A stretch of 16,253 bases of DNA from Chitinophagales bacterium (lineage in GTDB: Bacteria; Bacteroidota; Bacteroidia; Chitinophagales; Saprospiraceae): NCBI GenBank assembly GCA_013297575.1, contig JAAFHO010000051.1, positions 1 to 16,253 on the forward strand. The letters are read 5' to 3'. The notes beneath the pieces were generated by a model. The model searched no databases, was not told the DNA's origin, and saw only the letters and a program-made list of their open reading frames with translations. Shown here one piece after another: positions 1-6,831 of the stretch. How positions within the stretch are numbered: the first letter of the stretch is position 1; each line of letters starts with the position of its first letter. Both the position numbers and the translations under genes were made by a program.

Positions 1-678
1 GTACCAACTAGCATCTTCTAATTTCAGGATTGTGCCTGTGCGCGCATCTACATAAGCATCCCATTCACCAAATGGCTGTTCTGCCAAAAAGACGATATGG
101 TGCACTAAATAATTTTTGTTTTCGTGGTGCAAAACCATTAATTGGTTGGTTTCGTCGGTCACTGTACTGGTCAAGTTAAGTTGTTTATCGACCAATTGGC
201 GCGCCTCGGATGCACTGACGGGTAAATTAGCGGGTAAATCCATTTGAACACCGTATTGGAAACCGTTCATTACATAATCCACCACGTTATTTTTTGTGAT
301 ATGTACCGTAATTTCAGCATTTTTATTCACGGGCAAGCCATTGCACATTTGTCGAAGGCGGACAGTATGGCCTGTTTGACTGGAGCGAATAGCGTGTAGT
401 TTTAAATTACTGATATCACTTGGTCGCAATCCCAACAAGGATTGATTGCTCGTTAAGTAAGTTCGTGCCATAGATTCAGGGTTGGCAGGATTTACGTTAT
501 ATCCAGCCTGATAAATCGCTGCTGGATATCCTGTTGCATCAGAAATACGCATATTGCCAAGCAGGTGCCAAGCCTCGTTTTCTGGTGATAGTTTAATTTC
601 AAAAGACCTCGTTGGATTAGGTTTTTGAGCAAATACAAATAGTGGTAACGAAACAAAAAGGAGTAATAAATGACGCAT
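1..678 (-). CDS. Secreted metallopeptidase (M36/M4-like), N-terminal propeptide part, cut by window edge
   Basis: The frame stays open from an ATG at 678 down to base 1, giving 226 codons with no stop, so the gene continues outside the window. Residues 1-17 form a signal peptide (hydrophobic LLLLFVSLPLFVFA, then Q18). Residues about 70-135 resemble the FTP (fungalysin/thermolysin propeptide) domain, with the typical 'RQMCNGLPVNKNAEITVHI' strand. Residues about 155-222 look like a PepSY-type segment ending in 'WDAYVDARTGTILKLED'. Such propeptides act as chaperone and inhibitor of secreted zinc metallopeptidases of families M36 and M4. The catalytic HExxH part would lie left of base 1 and is not seen, so the peptidase assignment is inferred from the propeptide. 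A promoter box lies about 70 bases upstream. M36 is my first guess over M4, with modest certainty. Confidence 0.75.
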   Translation of the reverse strand, partial: MRHLLLLFVSLPLFVFAQKPNPTRSFEIKLSPENEAWHLLGNMRISDATGYPAAIYQAGYNVNPANPESMARTYLTSNQSLLGLRPSDISNLKLHAIRSSQTGHTVRLRQMCNGLPVNKNAEITVHITKNNVVDYVMNGFQYGVQMDLPANLPVSASEARQLVDKQLNLTSTVTDETNQLMVLHHENKNYLVHHIVFLAEQPFGEWDAYVDARTGTILKLEDASWY

Positions 679-747
679 TACGAGTAAAGGATTATTAAGT
701 ATTTGGACAGAGCCATTTTTTTGTAAAGTGAAAAGCATTAAGAGAAG

Positions 748-775
748 CAAATGTATGAACTCTTCACAATTACAA
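748..775 (-). promoter_or_regulatory. Promoter of the metallopeptidase gene
   Basis: On the minus strand there is a perfect Bacteroidota -7 box, TACATTTG (755 to 748), and a -33 TTG (775 to 773) with a 17-base spacer. Transcription should start near 741, leaving a leader of about 60 bases before the ATG at 678. Confidence 0.55.
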
Positions 776-867
776 TTCTATGTACGACTACTAATTTCAG
801 CAACAAACTGCCTTTTTGTCATTTTACTTGCATTTTTATCCATCAAACCAGCAAAAATAACGCCATA

Positions 868-3372
868 TTATTTTGCAATTCGTCTTTTATACCACTTGTA
901 GCCTTCAAACCAAATTACAGATAGCCATCCAATACCGCTGCTGACGATTAACTGCGATAGGTTTAAGAATTCAAATTGAAAGAAATGAGCTAACGGTTTT
1001 ATGTATAACAATAGCCCCGCAATAGCGATAGTGATACCAATAATGAATACAATGAGGTTATTTTTGTTTTTCATCGAAGTAAACATACTATAATAAAAGG
1101 AGCGATTCACTAGGGTTAGAAAAATATTCGCCGAAATAAGTACTACGAAGACCATAGCGCGGGTGATAGACTCGTTATAGCCCGATTGAACTGCGTATTG
1201 GTAGCAAGCAAGCGTCCCGACTGTAATCATCAAACCTTGTATAATGCTTGTTGTCAGTTCTTTCCAGTTAAAAAAAGTAGCGGAAAATGGACGCGGTTGC
1301 TGTTTCATCGCATTTTTCTCGATAGGTTCATTTTCATAAATGATCGAGCAGGTAGGCCCCATTATGAGTTCTAAGAATATGATATGGCTCGGAAAAAAGA
1401 TATTGGGGTAAATCCATCCAAGAAACAACGGCAAGGATACTGTAAGGATAATTGGAATATGTATCGAGATGATGTACTGGATCGCTTTTTTGAGGTTGGC
1501 GTAAATTTTCCGCCCCATAGCCACCGCATCCACCATTTTGGACAAGTCATCTTCCAACAAGATAAGGGAAGCGGCTTGTTTTGCAATTTCTGTACCCTTT
1601 TTTCCCATAGCAATACCGATATGTGCGGCTTTAAGTGCGGGTCCATCATTGACACCATCGCCAGTCATGGCCACTATTTCGTTTTGTGCTTTGAGCGCAT
1701 TGATGATTTTCAGTTTTGCCTCTGGGTACATTCGGGTAAATAATTGGATATCCATCACCGCTTTTTTCAAGTCGGCATCGGATAACTGCATGAGTTCGTC
1801 GCCGGTAATACTTTTTTCATAGCCTTTAAATCCTATTTGTTTTGCTATGGCTGTGGTAGTGGCTGCATTATCGCCAGTAACGATCTTGACCTTGATACCC
1901 GCTGCATAGAAATGCTCCAATACCTTTTGGATATTTTTCTTTGGTGGATCGTAAAAAGCCACCAAACCTTTAAAGATAAACTTGAATTCTTGTTGTGTTT
2001 TGGGAAATTGGTTGCCTTCAAAGTCTGCCAAGCCAACGCCTAGCATTCGATAGCCTTCATTAGCCATGCTTTCCATAGCGGCTAAAATCTTATTTTTATC
2101 GGCATCGGTCAGGTTCGAAACAGCCATTATGGCTTCTGGTGCACCTTTAGCAGCAATAATACGCTCGCCGCCCTGTTTTTTCTCAAAAAGATGGGTCATC
2201 ATCGGCGGTTGGCCGCCTAGCGGATATTCGTGAATCATTTTGAAATTGGGTCGATCGTCCACGGCGGCATACTTAGCATAAGCATCATGTAAAGCCGACT
2301 CCATAGGATCGAATGGAATAGGCTCACTTGCCCACATAGCAATACGAATCAAATCCTGCTCGGCATCACTACTTACCTGGTCGGCATCTGTGGTATTTCC
2401 AGATTCCAGCACAAACAATTTGGCCAAACTCATTTTATTTTCAGTGATGGTACCGGTTTTATCGGTACAGATTACAGTTGCACTCCCCAGTGTTTCTACT
2501 GTTTTCATCTGTTTGACCACAATACCCATTTTCATTAATCGCCACGCACCCAGTGCCATAAATGTGGTAAAAGCCACGGGTATTTCCTCTGGTAAAATGC
2601 TCATAGCCAGCGTGAGTGCTTTGAGGAGGCTGTCCAAAATATCGCGTGAATTAAGGTAATTAACACCCCAAACCACCAAAAACACCACCGTTCCTGCCAT
2701 TACCATTTTTTTTACAAAATTGTTAATCTGCAATTCCAATGGTGTTTGTTCTTCCTGAATACTTTCGAGACTTTTCCCTATTTTCCCTAATTTTGTTTCA
2801 TTAGCAATAGCGGTTATATTCGCAATAGCCAAACCGCTGGCCACCATAGTGCCACTATAAATTAAATGATCTTCTTTATCCTTGTCTTTAAAAACCGCAA
2901 AAGACTCGCCAGTAAGGATGGATTCATTGACAGAAAAGTCGTTAGAATGTACAATAATTCCATCCGCAGTAATAAAAGTGCCTTCCTCTACCATAAGACT
3001 ATCCCCTACCACCAAATCCTCGCTATTGATTTCTACCACTACTCCGGCACGGATCACCTTGCACTTAGGTTGGCTGAAATTTTTTAGTTTTTCTAAGGCA
3101 TTACGGCTTCTGGAATTTTGGTACAATGAAATACCCGAGACCAATATAATCGCACAGGCTAGAAAAATGCCGTCCCCAATTTTTCCACTCACAAAATAAA
3201 TAGAGGAGGCTACCAATAACATCAGCACCATAGGATCTTTTACAAACCCTTTGATGGCCTCCCAAAACGCATTTTCTTTTTTGTATTCCAATGTATTGGA
3301 TCCATGCTGTGTTCTTGAAGCAAGTACCTGCTCTTCTGTTAGCCCTTGGATATTAAATTGATTAGTTGTCAT
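868..3372 (-). CDS. P-type (P2-like) cation-transporting ATPase, ion not certain
   Basis: An 834-residue inner-membrane ion pump. Numbering from the ATG at 3372: TGES of the actuator domain at 154-157, 'PEEIPV' in M4 at 261-266, the phosphorylated Asp of DKTGT at D304, KGAPE (nucleotide binding) at 409-413, DPP at 475-477, TGDN at 499-502, TGDGVND at 570-576. About ten membrane helices flank these in the usual 4+6 arrangement. The open frame extends 16 codons upstream to a TTG, but that codon overlaps the -7 promoter box, so the ATG at 3372 is the start. The overall pattern is that of Ca2+-pump-like P2 ATPases. However, the M5 and M6 positions that bind calcium in SERCA (N768, E771, N796, D800) align by eye with H, I, E and G here, so calcium specificity should not be assumed. 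It is divergent from the DAB cluster, with no visible functional link. Confidence 0.9.
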   Translation of the reverse strand: MTTNQFNIQGLTEEQVLASRTQHGSNTLEYKKENAFWEAIKGFVKDPMVLMLLVASSIYFVSGKIGDGIFLACAIILVSGISLYQNSRSRNALEKLKNFSQPKCKVIRAGVVVEINSEDLVVGDSLMVEEGTFITADGIIVHSNDFSVNESILTGESFAVFKDKDKEDHLIYSGTMVASGLAIANITAIANETKLGKIGKSLESIQEEQTPLELQINNFVKKMVMAGTVVFLVVWGVNYLNSRDILDSLLKALTLAMSILPEEIPVAFTTFMALGAWRLMKMGIVVKQMKTVETLGSATVICTDKTGTITENKMSLAKLFVLESGNTTDADQVSSDAEQDLIRIAMWASEPIPFDPMESALHDAYAKYAAVDDRPNFKMIHEYPLGGQPPMMTHLFEKKQGGERIIAAKGAPEAIMAVSNLTDADKNKILAAMESMANEGYRMLGVGLADFEGNQFPKTQQEFKFIFKGLVAFYDPPKKNIQKVLEHFYAAGIKVKIVTGDNAATTTAIAKQIGFKGYEKSITGDELMQLSDADLKKAVMDIQLFTRMYPEAKLKIINALKAQNEIVAMTGDGVNDGPALKAAHIGIAMGKKGTEIAKQAASLILLEDDLSKMVDAVAMGRKIYANLKKAIQYIISIHIPIILTVSLPLFLGWIYPNIFFPSHIIFLELIMGPTCSIIYENEPIEKNAMKQQPRPFSATFFNWKELTTSIIQGLMITVGTLACYQYAVQSGYNESITRAMVFVVLISANIFLTLVNRSFYYSMFTSMKNKNNLIVFIIGITIAIAGLLLYIKPLAHFFQFEFLNLSQLIVSSGIGWLSVIWFEGYKWYKRRIAK

Positions 3373-3417
3373 ATATAGATGATAATGGTAGTTATGAAAA
3401 TATTGTGTTTGACTTTG

Positions 3418-3451
3418 CAAATTTACGTTTTTTTAACCACACTTGCGCAAA
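3418..3451 (-). promoter_or_regulatory. Promoter of the P-type ATPase gene
   Basis: The minus strand reads TTTG (3451 to 3448), a 22-base spacer, then TAAATTTG (3425 to 3418), matching the Bacteroidota -33/-7 consensus. The predicted transcription start near 3411 lies downstream of the TTG that would give the longest reading frame. This decides in favour of the ATG at 3372. Confidence 0.6.
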
Positions 3452-3529
3452 CACTTATGAAATGATACTAATATTATAGTGACCCAACACTCAATGTAAC
3501 CGCTCTAAAGTTAACGAAATACTAACAAG

Positions 3530-3549
3530 TTTCTAAAAAAGATTAGAAA
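3530..3549. promoter_or_regulatory. Dyad TTTCTA-N8-TAGAAA, possible operator
   Basis: TTTCTAA at 3530-3536 and TTAGAAA at 3543-3549 form a 7-bp inverted repeat with a 6-base spacer. It lies 14 bases upstream of the -7 box at 3564, in the -22 to -41 zone where a regulator would act. A closely similar dyad precedes dabA (4157-4179), which is the main reason for listing it. The site is AT-rich, so chance is possible. Confidence 0.35.
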
Positions 3550-3563
3550 AATAAAATAAGTAG

Positions 3564-3571
3564 TACCTTTG
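3564..3571 (+). promoter_or_regulatory. -7 box of the small exported protein gene
   Basis: TACCTTTG is a perfect match to the Bacteroidota -7 consensus and is followed by the common GCAA. Transcription would start near 3578, leaving a leader of about 28 bases before the GTG at 3606. No good -33 element is visible. Transcription could read on into dabA. Confidence 0.55.
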
Positions 3572-3605
3572 CAACGTTTTTAAGCATTCAAAAGAATTAG
3601 CAGAC

Positions 3606-3962
3606 GTGCAAACACGGAATAAAACAATACTCATCATTGCCCTAAGCCTAGGTGCTTTCTTTTCTGTCTTCGGTCAGAAAAGAGTACATCAAAGCAATGC
3701 CGGTAATTTTTTGAATATTGAAAGATTATACGGTTATACTGATGTTCATTTACTGCACAGTGCTAACGAACCCGAAGAGTTATATTTTGAAGAACAATTA
3801 GGAGAAGATGATGCTGTAGATTCCCATCTCATTCAAGAGAAACGTGAAAATATTTTTTTTACGCCCAAAACAGCTGGTTTATATCTCAGTAATAATATTC
3901 GATCTAGTCTTTCCCTACCATTTTATATATTGTATTGTAACTGGAAAATACATCTTTCTTAA
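3606..3962 (+). CDS. Small exported protein of unknown function
   Basis: I do not recognise this 118-residue protein. It starts with GTG at 3606, the first start codon after the predicted transcription start. Residues 1-23 look like a signal peptide (KTILIIALSLGAFFSVFG, then Q24), so the mature protein would be about 95 residues in the periplasm or outside. The middle is acidic (EEQLGEDDAVDSHLIQEKRE, about 61-80). The C-terminus (about 101-118) is hydrophobic and aromatic and ends 'YCNWKIHLS', with the only cysteine. It lies 230 bases upstream of dabA on the same strand, and no terminator-like hairpin with a T-tract separates them, so co-transcription is possible. The promoter position and signal peptide support a real gene, but there is no homology argument. 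Confidence 0.6.
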   Translation: MQTRNKTILIIALSLGAFFSVFGQKRVHQSNAGNFLNIERLYGYTDVHLLHSANEPEELYFEEQLGEDDAVDSHLIQEKRENIFFTPKTAGLYLSNNIRSSLSLPFYILYCNWKIHLS

Positions 3963-3976
3963 TTTTCACACCCATC

Positions 3977-4044
3977 ATTTCGTACCTTTTTTAGTACTTG
4001 GACATTTGTCTATTGTACCACTGTATGTTCTTTTTGTACGAAAT
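3977..4044 (+). repeat. Inverted repeat in the leader region upstream of dabA
   Basis: ATTTCGTAC at 3977-3985 is exactly complementary to GTACGAAAT at 4036-4044, with 50 bases between. GTAC occurs four times within these 68 bases. It could bring RNA segments together in a leader, or be chance in AT-rich sequence. Confidence 0.3.
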
Positions 4045-4099
4045 ACCTATTCCATATATTTTATTTCATTTTTGTAATGTGTTTTAATACACTATAAAC

Positions 4100-4109
4100 C
4101 CAATATTGG
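4100..4109. promoter_or_regulatory. Palindrome CCAATATTGG, possible operator upstream of dabA
   Basis: A perfect 10-bp palindrome, extended by two more pairs on each side past one mismatch. It sits about 85 bases upstream of the dabA start. No regulator can be named from it. Confidence 0.25.
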
Positions 4110-4156
4110 TTTACAATGTATTTACTCATCTTTACGGATTTTATGGCTTTTTTTCA

Positions 4157-4179
4157 ATTTCTAGCAATCCGCTAGAAAT
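4157..4179. promoter_or_regulatory. Perfect 9-bp dyad with 5-base spacer just upstream of dabA
   Basis: ATTTCTAGC (4157-4165), spacer AATCC, GCTAGAAAT (4171-4179). It ends 13 bases before the dabA ATG. As DNA it could be an operator; as RNA, a hairpin close to the start codon that could affect translation. There is no T-tract after it, so it is not a terminator. It shares TTTCTA...TAGAAA half-sites with the dyad at 3530-3549, with the half-sites one base further apart. Confidence 0.45.
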
Positions 4180-4192
4180 GCATTAAACTATT

Positions 4193-6775
4193 ATGGCAAA
4201 TCACACGCATGCTGTCAAAGACAGGCATAGCACTTCTTTTGATATCCACGAAGTGCTGCACGATTTAAAACATTATCTCCCGAGTCAAACGCCACTCAAG
4301 GATTTTATTCATCACAATTCACTCCACGCTTTTCAGGAGTTGGATTTTTACAGTGCGATTTTTAAATCATCAAAAATATTTGGCCATCAAGCCACTTTTA
4401 ATGTAGGAGAATATAGGAATCTTTATAAAACAGGTAGAATCAGGATTGAAATACTAGATAAAGCGATTCAAGACCGAAAAGGTATTGACGGTTTACCATT
4501 ATGGAAAGAACGCGTATTAAAACAACAATACGACAGTAGTTTTACGCCGCGTATTGGCCAATTGCGCCGCTTTTGGAAAGAGGCATACCATATTGACCTC
4601 GATAATTTGGTACAGCCGCTACTCTTCAGGATTCTTTGTAGTTACTTAGATCAAGGTATTGCCATCGAGCATTTTCCTTTTGAAAATGAAGGATTATTGA
4701 CCGCCATTCGGAAGTTAGAGACCAATAGTTTTAGTAGTTTTTTCAAAACAAAAAGGGCTAAAGCGCTACTATTTGACCCGACCTGTACCATCGAAAGTTT
4801 GTTGAAAATGGTGGTTGGGGATGCTTCTTTTTATACGCAATATATCTTCGACCAACAGTTTACACATCGCGGATGGTCGGGGATGGTATCTGCCATAGAG
4901 GATAACCCACATAGTATTTTATATCCAAAAAAGATTTCATTAGAAGAATTGCTCCATTTTGAATTATTATTGGAATTGGACAATTTGGACGATCAATTGG
5001 GTACAAATTGGACACCATTGAGCAGTAAAGTAAATGTTGCTCCAATGGATCTATTTGCTGATGTTGCGAACACCGAACTAGAAGAAGTATTAAAAATTTG
5101 GCAAGATGCCTTTGAATGGAGTTATTACGATGAAGTGCTGGCGGGGGTACGCTATTTGAGCGAAAACCCAACGACAAATTCGGTTCAATTGCCCAAAAGT
5201 TTTCAGGCCATCTTTTGTATTGATGAGCGGGAATGCTCATTACGCCGACATGTGGAGTCTTCCGATACCACAAGCGAGACGTATGGTTGCCCTGGTTTTT
5301 TTGGCGTTGAGTTCTTTTTTCAGCCCGAAAATGGTAAGTTTTACGAAAAACTGTGTCCTGCGCCTGTTACACCACAATTTTTGATTAAAGAATATGGTGT
5401 TACAGAAAAGCACAAACACGACCTATTATATACCAAAAAGACGCATACTTTCCTTCAAGGATTTCTATTATCGCTTTCAATGGGTGTATGGGCTGTGCTC
5501 CGTTTATTTTCCAATATTTTCAAGCCAAAAATGAGTCCTGCTATTTCAGATGCATTTTCGCACATGAACATGTATGGCCAATTGCAGGTGGAGAATAAGA
5601 ACCCCAATGATATAGAGAATGGTTTACAATTGGGCTTTACTGTTGACCAAATGGTGGTGCGTGTAGAGGGTTTACTACGCGGTATCGGGTTAATAAATGA
5701 TTTTGCGCCATTGGTATATGTTGTGGCGCATGGTTCTAGTAGTGCCAATAATCCGCACCACGGCGCACATGATTGTGGTGCGTGTAGCGGAAGGCCTGGC
5801 GCTACCAATGCTCGGGTTTTTGCCTTTATGGCCAATCACCCTAAAGTTCGTGCTATTTTATCCGAAAAAGGGCTTCACATCCCCGATGAGACACAATTTG
5901 TGGGTGCCATGCACGATACCGCAAGTGACGACATTGGTTATTATGATGAAGACTTACTTTCAGTAGTTAATAAGCTGTCGCACCAACAACACAAAGCCAC
6001 TTTTGAAAATGCACTTGACCTTAATGCGAAAGAGCGTTCACGCAGGTTTGCGTCAATTGATACAATGAAGGATATCCGCAAGATAAGGGCGGCGATTCGT
6101 CAGCGGTCGGTTTCGATGTTCGAGCCACGTCCTGAATTAGGACACGGTACAAATGCACTGTGTTTTGTGGGCAACCGCAGCCTTACCAAAGGTTTGTTTT
6201 TGGACAGGAGGGCGTTTATGAATTCGTATGATTATCGTACTGACCTTGATGGGAAATTGCTTTTAAATGTGATGAAGCCGCTACCGCCGGTGTGTGGAGG
6301 TATCAATTTGGAATATTATTTTTCTCGTATTGACAATCAGAAACTGGGTGCTGGCACCAAACTACCCCATAATGTGATGGGTTTGATTGGCGTATCCAAT
6401 AGTAGCGATGGCGATTTGCGCCCCGGACTTCCGCTTCAGATGATTGAAGTACACGATCCTGTTCGACTGCTTATTTTAGTAGAACATTACCCAGAAGTTG
6501 TACTCAATACGATTAAGGTTTTACCCGAATTATACGAATGGTTTGCCAATGAGTGGGTACATTTATTAGCGATTCACCCAGAAACAAATGAGTTTTATTT
6601 TTTCAAAAATGGTGCGTTTCAAGTATATAACCCAATCAAAAAGCAGGTAAATGTAGCCAATGATTTGCAAAAACTGATTGAGTCGGCGAATGAGATGAAA
6701 ACCAATCATATCATAGATGCAACAAAGGAGAACCTATCCATACATGTTATCCAAAACAATGCTGATCGGCAATAG
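4193..6775 (+). CDS. dabA: DabA, inorganic-carbon accumulation subunit (DUF2309, beta-carbonic-anhydrase-like)
   Basis: An 860-residue DUF2309 protein, about full length for the family. DabA pairs with a membrane subunit, DabB, and is thought to convert CO2 to bicarbonate in one direction at the cytoplasmic face, powered by a cation gradient. The zinc ligands known from Halothiobacillus DabA (C351, D353, H524, C539) have clear counterparts: C342 and D344 in 'FCIDERECSLRRHVE', H513 in 'VAHGSSSANNPHHG', and C528 in 'HDCGACSGRPGATNARV'. The C-to-D spacing of 2 and H-to-C spacing of 15 are both kept. R346 may correspond to the Arg of the beta-CA Asp-Arg dyad. A hydrophobic segment lies near 420-440. 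The ATG at 4193 gives the normal family N-terminus ('LKDFIHHNSLHAFQ' at 35-48). dabB starts 56 bases after the stop, consistent with one operon. Confidence 0.93.
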   Translation: MANHTHAVKDRHSTSFDIHEVLHDLKHYLPSQTPLKDFIHHNSLHAFQELDFYSAIFKSSKIFGHQATFNVGEYRNLYKTGRIRIEILDKAIQDRKGIDGLPLWKERVLKQQYDSSFTPRIGQLRRFWKEAYHIDLDNLVQPLLFRILCSYLDQGIAIEHFPFENEGLLTAIRKLETNSFSSFFKTKRAKALLFDPTCTIESLLKMVVGDASFYTQYIFDQQFTHRGWSGMVSAIEDNPHSILYPKKISLEELLHFELLLELDNLDDQLGTNWTPLSSKVNVAPMDLFADVANTELEEVLKIWQDAFEWSYYDEVLAGVRYLSENPTTNSVQLPKSFQAIFCIDERECSLRRHVESSDTTSETYGCPGFFGVEFFFQPENGKFYEKLCPAPVTPQFLIKEYGVTEKHKHDLLYTKKTHTFLQGFLLSLSMGVWAVLRLFSNIFKPKMSPAISDAFSHMNMYGQLQVENKNPNDIENGLQLGFTVDQMVVRVEGLLRGIGLINDFAPLVYVVAHGSSSANNPHHGAHDCGACSGRPGATNARVFAFMANHPKVRAILSEKGLHIPDETQFVGAMHDTASDDIGYYDEDLLSVVNKLSHQQHKATFENALDLNAKERSRRFASIDTMKDIRKIRAAIRQRSVSMFEPRPELGHGTNALCFVGNRSLTKGLFLDRRAFMNSYDYRTDLDGKLLLNVMKPLPPVCGGINLEYYFSRIDNQKLGAGTKLPHNVMGLIGVSNSSDGDLRPGLPLQMIEVHDPVRLLILVEHYPEVVLNTIKVLPELYEWFANEWVHLLAIHPETNEFYFFKNGAFQVYNPIKKQVNVANDLQKLIESANEMKTNHIIDATKENLSIHVIQNNADRQ

Positions 6776-6831
6776 TATGGGATGTACACAATGGCATTCG
6801 TTATTTAATTTTCATCTATTTAAAGCAAAAA

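Noticed and set aside
3373..3420. 16-codon N-terminal extension of the P-type ATPase
   Set aside because: It starts with TTG lying inside the -7 promoter box, and its His/Tyr-rich residues do not look like the family N-terminus.
4860..5835. Two minus-strand open frames inside dabA
   Set aside because: Both are antisense shadows of a well-supported DUF2309 gene.
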